DNA from: Beijerinckiaceae bacterium
GTDB lineage: Bacteria > Pseudomonadota > Alphaproteobacteria > Rhizobiales > Beijerinckiaceae
Length of the DNA: 64,000 nt
Assembly: GCA_947453205.1 (NCBI GenBank)
Contig: CANGFT010000014.1
Span: 1 to 64,000 of the forward strand
Reading direction: 5' to 3'
The notes below the pieces were generated by a model. That model saw only the letters and a program-made list of their open reading frames with translations. It had not been told where the DNA came from and did not search any database. A program made the position numbers and the translations under genes. Below, piece after piece: positions 27,988 to 36,381 of the stretch (within the stretch, counting starts at the first letter, position 1; every line of letters starts with the position of its first letter).

Positions 27988-30027
27988 TCACCCCACCAAC
28001 CCCCGCTTCGCCAACAAGGCGTCCGGCGCCGGCAGGCGGCCGCGGAAGGCGACATAGGCTTCCCTGGGGTCGCGCAGATTGCCGGCGGCGTAGATGAAAT
28101 CGCGCAGGCGTTTGGCTGTCTGCGCATCAAAGATGTCGCCAGTCTCCTCGAAGGCGCCGAAGGCGTCGGCGTCCAGCACTTCGGACCAGAGATAGGAGTA
28201 ATAGCCCGAAGCGTAGCCCTCACCTGAGAAGATATGCAGGAAGTGCGGCGAGCGATGGCGCATGATGATCTCATCGGGCATGCCGATGGCCTCAAGCACG
28301 CGCCGCTCGAAGGCGAGCGGATCATCCACGCCCTCGCCCGCCAGATGCATCTCGAGATCGACGAAGGCGGAGGCGCAATATTCAATCGTCGCGAAGCCCT
28401 GATTGAAGGTGCGGGCCGCCATGACCTTGTCGATGAGCGCGTCGGGAATCGGCTCGCCCGTCTGGGCATGCCTTGCGAAGCGGCGCAGCACTTCGGGCTG
28501 CAGCAGCCAGTGCTCATAAAGCTGCGAAGGCAGCTCGACGAAATCGGCGCTGACCGCCGTGCCGGCGAGGCTGGGATAGGTGACGTCCGACAACATGCCA
28601 TGCAGGGCGTGGCCGAATTCGTGGAACAGGGTGCGCGCTTCATCAAGGCTCAGCAGCGCGGGCTCGCCTTCGGGCGGGCGCGCCACATTCATGACATTCA
28701 CGATGATGGGCCGCTGGTCGCGGGCGAGCTTCTGCTGGCCGCGCATGGCGGACATCCAGGCGCCGCCGCGCTTGGAGGCGCGGGCGAAATAATCGGCGAC
28801 GAAGAGCGCCACATGGCGCCCCTGCGCATCCTTCGCCTCGAAGGCGCGCACATCCCTGTGATAGAGCGGCAGGCCCTTCTGCTCTTCAAACCGCAGGCCA
28901 AAAAGTTCGCCCGCGACATGGAAGGCCGCCTCGATCATCCGGTCGAGCGGAAAATAGGCGCGCAGCTCGGCGTCATCGATGGCGTATTCGGCCCGGCGCA
29001 GCTTTTCGGCATAGTGGCGCCAGTCATGGGGCGCGAGCGGGAAATTCCCCCCCTCCGCCTCGATCATGGCCTGCAGGCGCCCGGTCTCCGCCCCCGCGCG
29101 GGCGCGCCCGGCCTTCCAGACCTGATCGAGCAGGCCGCGCACGGCGCCTGCGTTCTGCGCCATCGTGTCGTCGAGCTTGAAATCGGCGTAGGTCGCATAG
29201 CCCAGCAGGCGCGCGCGCTCGGCGCGCAGCGCAAGCGTGCGGGCCATGACCGCGCCATTGTCGTTCTCACCGCCCCCCTCGCCCCGCAGGGCCCATTGGC
29301 GGAACAGGGTCTCGCGCAGGTCGCGGCGCGTCGAATGGGTGAGGAAGGCCTCCACATTGCCGCGCGACAGGCTCACCGCCCATTTGCCGGCATGGCTGCG
29401 CTCGTTCGCCAGCGCCGCCGCCCCCGCGCGGAAATCGGCGGGAAGGCCCTCAAGATCCTCCTGCGACTCCAGAACCAGCACATAATCGGCCTCGTCCTTC
29501 AGCACATTCTGCGAGAAGCGCACGCCAAGGCTGGCGAGCTCCTCGGTGATGGCGCCGAGCCGCTGGCGTTCGCCCTGCCCGAGCCGCGCGCCTTGCCGCA
29601 CGAAAGCCTTGTGCTTGCGCTCCACAAGGCGCAGCTGCTCGGGGCTGTAGCCCGCCTTTTCGCGCGCTGCGAAGACGGCGTCCACGCGGGCGAAGAGCGC
29701 GGGGTTGAGGTGAATCTCGCTCCAGTGGCGCGCCAGCAGCGGCGACATCTCGCGCTCGACCGCCCGCAGCGCCTCATCCGACATGGTTCCCGTGAGATTG
29801 TGGAAGACGCCGCCGACCTTCTTGAGCGCCTCGCCGGCAAGCTCCATGGCCGCGATCACATTGTCGAAGTCGGGCGGTGCGGGATTGGCGACGATGGCCG
29901 CGATCTCAGCCTTGTGGGCCGCCAGCGCCGCCTCATAGGCCTCGCGGAAATGGCCGGTCTCCACCCTGTCGAACGGCGGGATTTCGAAAGGGGTGGTCCA
30001 GGCTTCGAAAAAGGGATTGGCGGACAA
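27988..30027 (-). CDS. M3-family oligopeptidase (Dcp/OpdA-like)
   Basis: A 679-residue zinc oligopeptidase of family M3. The metal-binding motif HEFGHALHG is at residues 469-477, with the downstream glutamate in the helix around VELPSQLYEHW. The C-terminus carries HIFSGEGYASGYYSYLW, typical of M3 peptidases. There is no signal peptide, so it acts in the cytoplasm on short peptides. Length matches dipeptidyl carboxypeptidase (Dcp) or oligopeptidase A; the sequence pattern is closer to Dcp. The start is a TTG at 30027 with GGAG 7 bases upstream, since no ATG gives the expected MSANPFFEAW N-terminus. Confidence 0.9.
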   Translation of the reverse strand: MSANPFFEAWTTPFEIPPFDRVETGHFREAYEAALAAHKAEIAAIVANPAPPDFDNVIAAMELAGEALKKVGGVFHNLTGTMSDEALRAVEREMSPLLARHWSEIHLNPALFARVDAVFAAREKAGYSPEQLRLVERKHKAFVRQGARLGQGERQRLGAITEELASLGVRFSQNVLKDEADYVLVLESQEDLEGLPADFRAGAAALANERSHAGKWAVSLSRGNVEAFLTHSTRRDLRETLFRQWALRGEGGGENDNGAVMARTLALRAERARLLGYATYADFKLDDTMAQNAGAVRGLLDQVWKAGRARAGAETGRLQAMIEAEGGNFPLAPHDWRHYAEKLRRAEYAIDDAELRAYFPLDRMIEAAFHVAGELFGLRFEEQKGLPLYHRDVRAFEAKDAQGRHVALFVADYFARASKRGGAWMSAMRGQQKLARDQRPIIVNVMNVARPPEGEPALLSLDEARTLFHEFGHALHGMLSDVTYPSLAGTAVSADFVELPSQLYEHWLLQPEVLRRFARHAQTGEPIPDALIDKVMAARTFNQGFATIEYCASAFVDLEMHLAGEGVDDPLAFERRVLEAIGMPDEIIMRHRSPHFLHIFSGEGYASGYYSYLWSEVLDADAFGAFEETGDIFDAQTAKRLRDFIYAAGNLRDPREAYVAFRGRLPAPDALLAKRGLVG

Positions 30028-30102
30028 GGCGCGCTCCGGGTCTGACGTGGCCCCGCCAATATAGACTTTTATGGGCCGCAGAACACGGCCAATCCCTGGA
30101 TG

Positions 30103-30582
30103 TCAGGAGCCGAAAGGCCTGAGGTCGCTGACGGCCCAGCCGCCCTGCCCTTCCCGGCAGCCTCGGCCCTGCAGGCGCTGAACAGCCGCCCCCCCTGCGA
30201 TCTCCGCAAGAAAGGCCCGGCAGGTCTGGCCGTCCGCAGCATAGGCAAGGCCGACGGGGGTGACCGATCCACGCGCGCCGGACGCCGCATTCTCCCAGAC
30301 GACGGCGCCCTCCGGACCCTGCGGGTCGAGGGCGCGGGCGAGGGCCTTGCTGGCGAGGGCCCAATCATCGGCGGCGAGGCTCGGCAAGGGGGAGGCTGCA
30401 GGCATGGGCGCGGAGACGGGGATCGAGCCGGTCGCATCCTCGTCAAGCGCGGGGCTCGTCAAAGGCCCTCCCAAAGGCCCCGCCATGATGCAGCCGCCCA
30501 GCGCCAACGACAGGCACAGGGTTGCAGACGCCGCCACGGCGCGACTGGCCCGCTCCCTCGACTGCCTGTACACTGCACGCAT
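30103..30582 (-). CDS. RT0821/Lpp0805-like surface lipoprotein
   Basis: A 159-residue lipoprotein with signal peptide and lipobox ([10 protein letters not shown], lipidated cysteine near residue 31). The mature part ends with a domain like the rickettsial RT0821/Lpp0805 surface family: [32 protein letters not shown] and [12 protein letters not shown], with two cysteines that could form a disulfide. Function is unknown; probably attached to the outer membrane. The start is ATG 30582, as an upstream TTG at 30606 only lengthens the cytoplasmic side. It is divergent from pdxH, with about 55 bases between starts, so the two may share a promoter region. Confidence 0.75.
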   Translation of the reverse strand: MRAVYRQSRERASRAVAASATLCLSLALGGCIMAGPLGGPLTSPALDEDATGSIPVSAPMPAASPLPSLAADDWALASKALARALDPQGPEGAVVWENAASGARGSVTPVGLAYAADGQTCRAFLAEIAGGAAVQRLQGRGCREGQGGWAVSDLRPFGS

Positions 30583-30636
30583 GACCGACGCCCCGATACG
30601 CCGCAACGGAAACTTGCCCCAACGACAGAGGCTGCC

Positions 30637-31251
30637 TTGGAACAGTTAACAGACCATGAGCGCGCGCCCGCAGCCGAGCCTTTCGAGCGGTTCGGCGAGG
30701 CGCTGGCGCTGGCGAGCGAGAGCGAACCCAACGATCCCACGGCCATGGCCCTGTCCACGGTTGATCCGCAGGGCATGCCCAATCTGCGCATGGTCCTGAT
30801 GAAAGATTTCGACCAGCGCGGCTTCGTCTTCTACACGAACCGCCAGAGCGCCAAGGGCTGCGAGCTCGACGCCAGCTTCAAGGCGGCGGCGAATTTCCAC
30901 TGGAAGAGCCTGCGCCGGCAGGTGCGTCTGCGCGGCCCGGTGGAGGAGGTGACCCTCGCCGAATCCGACGCCTATTTCGCCAGCCGCCCCCGCAACAGCC
31001 GCATCGGCGCCTGGGCGAGCCAGCAGAGCCGCGCCATGGAGGATCGCTTTTCGCTGGAGAAGGCGGTGGCCGTCTACGCCGCGAAGTTCGGCCTTGGCGA
31101 GATCCCCCGCCCGCCCCACTGGATCGGCTATCGCATCAAGCCGGTCTATATGGAGTTCTGGACCGACAAGCCCTTCCGCCTGCACGAGCGCATCGTCTAC
31201 ACGCGCGAGACGACGGAAGGGGACTGGCGGGTGGAGCGGCTCTACCCCTGA
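30637..31251 (+). CDS. pdxH: PdxH, pyridoxamine 5'-phosphate oxidase
   Basis: A 204-residue flavin oxidase producing pyridoxal 5'-phosphate from PNP or PMP. Motifs include [52 protein letters not shown] with the FMN- and substrate-binding arginines, [11 protein letters not shown], and the C-terminal WRVERLYP, which is the family end. There is no ATG in frame near the expected N-terminus; TTG at 30637 has AGAGG 5 bases upstream and gives the right length. Long upstream extensions of the frame run antisense through the lipoprotein gene and are not credible. The DCC-family gene starts 7 bases after its stop. Confidence 0.92.
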   Translation: MEQLTDHERAPAAEPFERFGEALALASESEPNDPTAMALSTVDPQGMPNLRMVLMKDFDQRGFVFYTNRQSAKGCELDASFKAAANFHWKSLRRQVRLRGPVEEVTLAESDAYFASRPRNSRIGAWASQQSRAMEDRFSLEKAVAVYAAKFGLGEIPRPPHWIGYRIKPVYMEFWTDKPFRLHERIVYTRETTEGDWRVERLYP

Positions 31252-31258
31252 GGTCGTC

Positions 31259-31657
31259 ATGATCACCATCATTTATGATGGCGCATGCCCCCTGTGCGAT
31301 CACTACATCACGCGCCTGCGCCTCGTTGAGGCCTATGGCGCCGTCGAGCTTGTGGACGCGCGCACGCAGTCTGACCTCGTGCGGGCCTACTGGGCGCAGG
31401 GCTACGATCTCGATCAAGGCATGATCGTGGTCATCGACGGGACCGTTCATCACGGCGCGCAGGCCGCCATGATGCTTGCGCGCATGGCGTCCAACGACAC
31501 GATCATCGACAAGGCCTGTCATTCAACCATGTCGCAGGGGCCGCTTGCGCGGCTGGCCTATCCCCTGCTGAAAATCGCCCGCCGCATCGCCTTGATGCTG
31601 AAAGGCCGCACGGGTCTGGCGAATCCGATCAGTTCAACTGCCCCGCCACATAGATGA
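31259..31657 (+). CDS. DCC-family thiol-disulfide oxidoreductase-like protein (DUF393)
   Basis: A 132-residue DUF393 protein. The N-terminal IIYDGACPLCDHYITRLRLVE has the redox pair Cys10-x-x-Cys13 of the thioredoxin-like DCC family. The remainder (ARTQSDLVRAYWAQGYDLDQG and VIDGTVHHGAQAAMMLARM) fits the family. It likely handles disulfides or binds an electron-transfer partner in the cytoplasm or at the membrane. The ribosome binding site GAGG overlaps the pdxH stop. The last 29 bases overlap, tail to tail, the HTTM-like membrane protein gene; DCC proteins are known to be fused or adjacent to HTTM-domain proteins, so the pair is probably functional together. Confidence 0.85.
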   Translation: MITIIYDGACPLCDHYITRLRLVEAYGAVELVDARTQSDLVRAYWAQGYDLDQGMIVVIDGTVHHGAQAAMMLARMASNDTIIDKACHSTMSQGPLARLAYPLLKIARRIALMLKGRTGLANPISSTAPPHR

Positions 31658-32429
31658 GCGCGGGAAACGTGGCGACCCAGGCGAAGACGAAGCGGTTCAG
31701 GCCGAAATGCCAGAACACGAGGACATGAAAGACGCTGGCGACCGCGCAATAGAACATCGCAAAGGCGACATCCAGAAAGACGAGGGGCGCCAGACATTCC
31801 CAGACAATGAAGCTCCATGAGCAGGCGATGGCGACGGGCTTGCGCCAGTAAAGGCTCGTCGGCGAAAGAGGCCCGTAAACGCCGCCATCAAGAAATAAAG
31901 GCAAGGCCTTGCCGGATCGCCAGTCGGCGTTGACCAGCTTCACGCCTCCGGAGATGAAATAAGAGGAGGCGGAATGAATGGCGACATAGATCAGTCCCGC
32001 CCGCCATCCGAAGGCTTCATCGCCAAACCAGCTGAACAGCGTGGCGATGAGCAGGCCGCTCAAGACCACGATGGTCATGAAATCGCTTCCGCCGTTAAAA
32101 GCGCCGCGCCATCGAATGAGGATTGCGATCGTGCCGATGAACAAGAAGGCGACCAGCGGCAGGGAGGCGCCAAAGACCACGAGAACGCCGCAGGCCAGAA
32201 GCCGCAGCAGGAGATGCGCCAGCCACACATCGTCTTGCGACAAAAGCGCGAAGAAGCGCCGCGTGAGCCCTGACGCATGCGCCAGATCGTCCCGCCCTAT
32301 GGCGAAGCTCCATACGCCGCTGGCGCTGAGCGGTTCGCGCAGGCGCAGAAATTCGAGGGTCTGTATGATGAGGCTGATCCCGCACAGCGCTTCAAGGCTG
32401 CGGCTGGCGAGAAAGAGGGGCTCAGGCAC
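31629..32429 (-). CDS. HTTM-like multi-pass membrane protein
   Basis: A 266-residue inner membrane protein with about seven hydrophobic segments (for example CGISLIIQTLEF, LLLRLLACGVLVVFGA, DFMTIVVLSGLLIATLF, FAMFYCAVASVFHVLVFW). The pattern resembles the HTTM (horizontally transferred transmembrane) domain related to vitamin K-dependent carboxylase membrane regions, including SYFISGGVKLVNADWRSGKAL. The start is a GTG at 32429 directly adjoining the TGA of the upstream gene, so translation is coupled. It pairs convergently with a DCC thiol-oxidoreductase gene. Catalytic residues of carboxylases are not obvious; function is inferred only from association. Confidence 0.72.
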   Translation of the reverse strand: MPEPLFLASRSLEALCGISLIIQTLEFLRLREPLSASGVWSFAIGRDDLAHASGLTRRFFALLSQDDVWLAHLLLRLLACGVLVVFGASLPLVAFLFIGTIAILIRWRGAFNGGSDFMTIVVLSGLLIATLFSWFGDEAFGWRAGLIYVAIHSASSYFISGGVKLVNADWRSGKALPLFLDGGVYGPLSPTSLYWRKPVAIACSWSFIVWECLAPLVFLDVAFAMFYCAVASVFHVLVFWHFGLNRFVFAWVATFPALIYVAGQLN

Positions 32430-32936
32430 TCAGCCCTCCCCGGACCGGACAGGAGACAGGAGGATCGTGTCCTCATCCAGATCGGCGGGAACGCCGGGGC
32501 GCTCAAGGCAGATCCTGAACTGATAGGCGGACAGGCCGGACGCGCCGCCCGCCTTCAGCCGCGCAAGCCGGTCCACCATGCGATAGGAGACGAGGCGAAG
32601 CGCCGCCGCATCATCCGCGCAGGCGTTCAGATCATTGGCGAGAAGCTCAACGAGATTTTGTTCGGTCAGCGCCAGATTGACCTGGGGATTGTGGAGCAAA
32701 TGTGCGAGGCGCCGCCTGGCCCTTGGCGTGAACTTCAGCCAGTCCGACCATTCATCCCCCGTCTGATGACGGACATAGAGGCGCGGCGTCTGGCCCAGCG
32801 AATGGAAGAACTGCCATTTCGGGAAAAAGCCGCGCAGCAGGAACAGCCAGGGATGCACGACCTGACGGCTGTGCAGAACAAATCCCCCGACCAGTAGAAA
32901 AAAATATCCAAGAATGAGCGCGAGGTTCAATGACAA
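32430..32936 (-). CDS. Conserved membrane-anchored protein, partner of HTTM-like gene
   Basis: About 168 residues. One N-terminal membrane segment (LNLALILGYFFLLVGGFVLHS) is followed by HPWLFLLRGFFPKWQFFHSLG, and a soluble domain with RARRRLAHLLHNPQVNLALTE and YRMVDRLARLKAG. The LRGxFPxWxFF block is reminiscent of small proteins found beside HTTM genes (DUF5819-like), but I do not recognise a named family. The start is uncertain: TTG at 32936 has GAAGG upstream, and a TTG at 33002 would add 22 Arg/Pro-rich residues. Its stop is directly joined to the HTTM gene start, indicating a two-gene operon. Confidence 0.65.
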   Translation of the reverse strand: MSLNLALILGYFFLLVGGFVLHSRQVVHPWLFLLRGFFPKWQFFHSLGQTPRLYVRHQTGDEWSDWLKFTPRARRRLAHLLHNPQVNLALTEQNLVELLANDLNACADDAAALRLVSYRMVDRLARLKAGGASGLSAYQFRICLERPGVPADLDEDTILLSPVRSGEG

Positions 32937-33107
32937 GGCGGATGGCCCTTCGCAAGCAGGACGGCGGCGCGGGCCTCGCCACGAAACCGCGCCCGCACCC
33001 AAGTCTTAAAGAGCTTGCGGGATGAAGCTCAGGCGTCGCAGAGCTTCAAGCCCACTTATCCCCAGAGATGAGCATGAGCTGCGCTGCGGGGCGGCGCCTG
33101 TTCGGGA

Positions 33108-33548
33108 TCATGTCAACTCCAGCGCCCGGGTCGCCAGCGCGACGACGCGGGGGATCGGCTTTTCGCCCTGCTCGTAATAGGCGACCATTCGGCGGCTGAG
33201 GCCCAGCGCCTGCGCCGCCCCGTCAAGCGTATAGGCCTGACGCTCGCGCCAGCGTCTGAAAGCCTCGGAGGACATGGTGAGGCCGGACTGCTCCTGCGTA
33301 AGCCGCCAGAGCGTATCGGCGGACATATCCATAGGGTCGGTCCACACGATGTCCGTGCCGAACTCTCCGACCCTGACGCGGCTGAAAAGCTCGGGGGAAT
33401 GGCGCAACGGCTCATAGATGCGGAATGTCTGGATCAACCCGGACACATCGACAGGGTGCGCCTCGCCATTGTCCCAGTCGATCCGCAGGGTGAAAGGCTT
33501 TTCGTCCGCCTCGACCTTCACCACACGGGGCAGAGTCTTCTTCGGCAT
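33108..33548 (-). CDS. DUF2442 - helix-turn-helix fusion protein
   Basis: A 146-residue protein with two parts. Residues 1-80 match DUF2442 (PRVVKVEADEKPFTLRIDWDNGE, then FRIYEPLRHSPELFSRVRVGEFG and DIVWTDPMDMSADTLW). Residues about 95-140 form an Xre-like helix-turn-helix (RRWRERQAYTLDGAAQALGLS, then RRMVAYYEQGEKPIP). DUF2442 proteins usually sit next to a DUF4160 protein and are often regarded as toxin-antitoxin-like or regulatory. Here a DUF4160 remnant lies 2 bases upstream. The ATG at 33548 is preferred over 33578 because it starts the family sequence (MPKKTLPRVV). Confidence 0.78.
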   Translation of the reverse strand: MPKKTLPRVVKVEADEKPFTLRIDWDNGEAHPVDVSGLIQTFRIYEPLRHSPELFSRVRVGEFGTDIVWTDPMDMSADTLWRLTQEQSGLTMSSEAFRRWRERQAYTLDGAAQALGLSRRMVAYYEQGEKPIPRVVALATRALELT

Positions 33549-33550
33549 CG

Positions 33551-33680
33551 TCAGCCTCGCTCGTTCAGCTCCGCCCACATGCGGGACAACATCGCCCTGT
33601 TGCTCCGCGCCCAGACCAAGGCTTCGGCGATCCGCGCGGGACGCGCCTGCCCTGCGATGAACAAGCGACAGGTCGCCCCC
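33551..33680 (-). pseudogene. C-terminal remnant of a DUF4160-like gene
   Basis: On the minus strand an open frame ending 2 bases before the DUF2442 gene encodes about 40 residues finishing ARIAEALVWARSNRAMLSRMWAELNERG. This looks like the C-terminal helix of DUF4160 proteins, which normally precede DUF2442 genes. The N-terminal two thirds (the VxRxGPYRFxFxxNE-type region) is absent, and the 3' end of a Bug-type gene begins at 33681. Probably a truncated relic; the short length makes the family call tentative. Confidence 0.35.
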
Positions 33681-34733
33681 TCAGAAATTCTGCGCGATCT
33701 TCCGCAGCCTCTCCGAAACGCTCGCGGGCATTTCATAGACGCGCTTGATCTGGGCCTGGATCTGCTCGCCGCTGCGGGGCTTGTCGACCTGCAGTTGCTG
33801 CTTGGCGGCCTCGGCGAGGAAGTCGGGATCCTTGAATGTGTCCATCATGGCCTTGCGCAGCGCCGCCGTGCGGTCGGCGGGCAAGGCGGGCGGGGCGACG
33901 AAGGGGCGGCCAGCGGCGAGCGGCGCATAGGCGGCCTCCATCAGCAGCCGGTCGGCTTCGTTCTTGATGAGGTCGGGCCCGAAGGGCACGTCGGGCAGAT
34001 CGGTCTCCTTCTCCGGCCCATACTGGACGAGGATGCGGATCTTCTTTTCCGGCAGCCACTGCGGCTTGGTCGAGGTGAGCGAGGACCAGAAGGTGACGCC
34101 GTAGCTGTCGAGTTCGCCGCGCTCCATGGCGAGATAGGCCTCGTTCTGGCCAGGAAAGCCCGCGATGACCTTGATCTTGGTGCCCAGCAATTCATTCAGC
34201 AGCCGCGCATAGAAGCTCGGCGTGGAATTGGCGCCCGAGGCGCCCGCCGTCATCTCCATCTTCTGGGCGTCCGCCAGGGTCATGATGGGCGAGCTGTGCC
34301 AGACGATCAGCAGGCCCGTCTCCACCGAGGGAGAGCCCAGCCAGGTCATCTTGGTGGGGTCGTAATCCGCCTCCTTGGTGCCGAAAAGGGGCTCGAAGGG
34401 AGTGTTGTTCTGCACGCCTGCGATGGTCAGCCCATCGCGCGGGGCGACCTTGTTGATGAAGCTTGTCGCGACGATGCCCCCGGCGCCGGGCATGTTGCGC
34501 ACCACGACCGTAGGATTGCCGGGCATATGCTTGCCCATGTGGCGCGCCACCGCGCGCGAGAGCGCGTCATAGCCGCCGCCGGGCGAGGAGCTGACGACCA
34601 TGGAAATGGTCTTGCCGCGATAGACCTCCTCAACCGATTGCGCCAGGGCGCCGGTCTGGACCGAAAACAGCGCCGACGCCGCGAGCGTCGCACCGCAGAC
34701 CAATGACCCAAGCGATCTCGTGTTGGACATCAT
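33681..34733 (-). CDS. Bug/TctC-family periplasmic solute-binding protein
   Basis: A 350-residue secreted binding protein. The signal peptide ends about SVQTGALAQS (residue 32). The mature part opens RGKTISMVVSSSPGGGYDALS and carries HMGKHMPGNPTVVVRNMPGAGG, the divergent Bug signature also found in the genes at 26326 and 60118. Substrates of this branch are unknown; the fold binds carboxylates. It stands alone: no TctAB permease genes are near, and its 3' end abuts the DUF4160 remnant. ATG codons at 34733 and 34730 are adjacent; either may be used. Confidence 0.86.
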   Translation of the reverse strand: MMSNTRSLGSLVCGATLAASALFSVQTGALAQSVEEVYRGKTISMVVSSSPGGGYDALSRAVARHMGKHMPGNPTVVVRNMPGAGGIVATSFINKVAPRDGLTIAGVQNNTPFEPLFGTKEADYDPTKMTWLGSPSVETGLLIVWHSSPIMTLADAQKMEMTAGASGANSTPSFYARLLNELLGTKIKVIAGFPGQNEAYLAMERGELDSYGVTFWSSLTSTKPQWLPEKKIRILVQYGPEKETDLPDVPFGPDLIKNEADRLLMEAAYAPLAAGRPFVAPPALPADRTAALRKAMMDTFKDPDFLAEAAKQQLQVDKPRSGEQIQAQIKRVYEMPASVSERLRKIAQNF

Positions 34734-34906
34734 ATCCCTTCCCCACCGTTATTATCGGCCTTGCGGCGCGGACCTGATGCTAGAGCCCGCGCCGGGAAAC
34801 GCAAGCACGACGCCGACGCAAACGCATAATTGAACATTCGGGCGCCGAAGGTTGATCCCGAGCCCGGAACGTAGGACGATCCGTTGGCAACCCATGGGGT
34901 CTCAGC

Positions 34907-35344
34907 ATGTCGCGCCTCTATCCCGACCGTCCCTTCCTCGCCGCCAGCTTCGCCGTCTTCCGGGAGGATCAGGTTCTGCTGGGCTCGCGGGCCATGCCGC
35001 CGAACGACACGCTCTACAGCATCCCCGGCGGGGTGGTGGAGGCGGGCGAGACCCTGGAGGAGGCCGCCTTGCGCGAACTCTTCGAGGAAACCGGCGTGCG
35101 GGCGCAGAGCCTGGGCTTCACCGGCTGGTCGCAATTCATCGAGCGTGACGAAGAGGGCAAGGTGCGCCGCCATTTCGTCGTCGCCTCCTTCGCGGGCGTC
35201 TGGATCTCCGGCGAAGGGCAGGCCAGCGAGGAATTGCCGACCCTGCGCTGGATGAGCCTGCCTCAGGCCGGAGAGATGAAGCTGACCCAGGGGCTCCTGC
35301 CGATCCTGCAGAAGGGACTTGCGCTCGTCGAGGCGCAGCGGTGA
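34907..35344 (+). CDS. Nudix hydrolase
   Basis: A 145-residue Nudix hydrolase. The Nudix box GGVVEAGE...RELFEETG spans about residues 44-66 and has all the catalytic glutamates, which coordinate magnesium for pyrophosphate hydrolysis of a nucleoside diphosphate-linked substrate. The N-terminal LAASFAVFREDQVLLGSRAM and the following YSIPGG are the usual first strands. The substrate (ADP-ribose, nucleotide sugar or oxidised nucleotide) is not determinable. Its stop overlaps the GTG start of the TIGR02301 gene, so the two are translationally coupled, an arrangement I recall as recurrent in Rhizobiales. Confidence 0.88.
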   Translation: MSRLYPDRPFLAASFAVFREDQVLLGSRAMPPNDTLYSIPGGVVEAGETLEEAALRELFEETGVRAQSLGFTGWSQFIERDEEGKVRRHFVVASFAGVWISGEGQASEELPTLRWMSLPQAGEMKLTQGLLPILQKGLALVEAQR

Positions 35345-35766
35345 ACCAGCGCGCCGCCCTCGCATGTCTCGCCCTCGCCTTGCTGGCGCAAAGGCCGGTA
35401 TTTGCGCAGGCGCAAGCGCCCGCAAAGCCGCAGCAAGCCGCGCCCGCGCCCGAGGCCCCGCCGCCGCCCTATGAGCCGCAACTGCTGCGCTTGTCGGAGA
35501 TTCTGGGGGCGCTCGCCTGGCTGCGGGAGATCTGCGGCGACAAGGACGGCGACCAGTGGCGCGCCAGCATGCGCAGCCTGATGGAGGCCGAGGCCCAGAC
35601 CGAGCCGCGCCGCGAGCGGCTTGCGGGCGCCTATAACCGGGGCTTTCGCAGCTACGAAACCCTCTACCGCAGCTGCACGCCCAACGCCCGGACCATCATC
35701 GAACGCTTTCTTGATGAAGGCGGCAGACTCGCTGGCGACATCACCGGCCGCTTTGGCGGCGGCTGA
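35341..35766 (+). CDS. TIGR02301-family secreted protein
   Basis: A 141-residue protein of the alphaproteobacterial TIGR02301 family. It has a signal peptide (LACLALALLAQRPVFAQ, cleavage near residue 23), a Pro/Ala-rich linker and a helical domain (LLRLSEILGALAWLREICG, RERLAGAYNRGFRSYETLYRSC) with two conserved cysteines, likely a periplasmic disulfide. Function is unknown. The GTG start overlaps the Nudix stop (GTGA), indicating translational coupling. Confidence 0.82.
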   Translation: MNQRAALACLALALLAQRPVFAQAQAPAKPQQAAPAPEAPPPPYEPQLLRLSEILGALAWLREICGDKDGDQWRASMRSLMEAEAQTEPRRERLAGAYNRGFRSYETLYRSCTPNARTIIERFLDEGGRLAGDITGRFGGG

Positions 35767-35852
35767 CGGCCGCGCAGCCCCGCCCCTTCGGCGTTAACCC
35801 TTTTACAAGACAACGCTGTTCCCGGCGGCCCGCAAGGTCTAGGTTCAGGCCT

Positions 35853-36113
35853 ATGATGATGTCGCCAACCCTCACGGAGATCGATGATCCCGCCGCCGCC
35901 GAAGATCGGCGTGTGGCGCTGGGATTCGTCACGGAGGCTTTCGCGGAAGCGATCCTGGCGGGCCTTGAGAGCGACAGCTTCGCCCATGCCGCCATTTTCG
36001 CTGCCTTCCAGGAGCTCGTCAGCATCTATGGCGAAGAGGCCGTGGGGCAATTCGCCGAAGGCCTTGGCGAGCGCGTGCGGCAGGGCGAATTCACCATCGC
36101 GCAGCGGCACTGA
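35853..36113 (+). CDS. Conserved hypothetical protein (86 aa)
   Basis: An 86-residue acidic helical protein (EDRRVALGFVTEAFAEAILAG, then AAIFAAFQELVSIYGEEAVGQ) with no signal peptide or membrane segment. It resembles short uncharacterised proteins common in Rhizobiales, but I cannot name the family. The start may be either of the first two ATG codons (MMMSPTL). It lies 86 bases after the TIGR02301 gene on the same strand and may be a third member of that operon. Confidence 0.6.
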   Translation: MMMSPTLTEIDDPAAAEDRRVALGFVTEAFAEAILAGLESDSFAHAAIFAAFQELVSIYGEEAVGQFAEGLGERVRQGEFTIAQRH

Positions 36114-36123
36114 AAGCGCGGGC

Positions 36124-36210
36124 TCATCCGCCCCATAAGCCGAACCACAGCCCCACGCCGTGAATGATTCCGATCGGCGGAAAGAACCAGTCCGCTATCA
36201 GCCAGTTCAT
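36124..36210 (-). CDS. 28-residue Trp-rich membrane micro-protein (candidate)
   Basis: On the minus strand an ATG at 36210 is preceded by GGGAG with a 4-5 base spacing and opens a 28-codon frame ending in TGA. The peptide begins MNWLIADWFFPPIGIIHG and ends GLWFGLWGG; it has five tryptophans and one hydrophobic stretch long enough to span the membrane. Good ribosome binding site, hydrophobic bias and isolation in an otherwise empty intergenic gap support a real gene, but at this length chance cannot be excluded. Function unknown. Confidence 0.5.
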   Translation of the reverse strand: MNWLIADWFFPPIGIIHGVGLWFGLWGG

Positions 36211-36381
36211 AACGCTCCCGAGAGCATGCCGGTCGTCGCAACCTTAACTCTACAATAAAAAATGATCCAGCGTCTGGCTGGGGGCCCCCGTCTTGGCCTT
36301 CCCCATCCCCGAGCCTGCGTCTATCCTGCGCCGGGCGAATGTCGGCCATTGCGAGCGCGACGAAGCAAGGGGGAGGTCTAC

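Noticed and set aside
30100-30636. Upstream extension of the pdxH frame to 383 codons
   Set aside because: The extension runs opposite the lipoprotein gene and lacks any PdxH similarity; TTG at 30637 gives the correct length.
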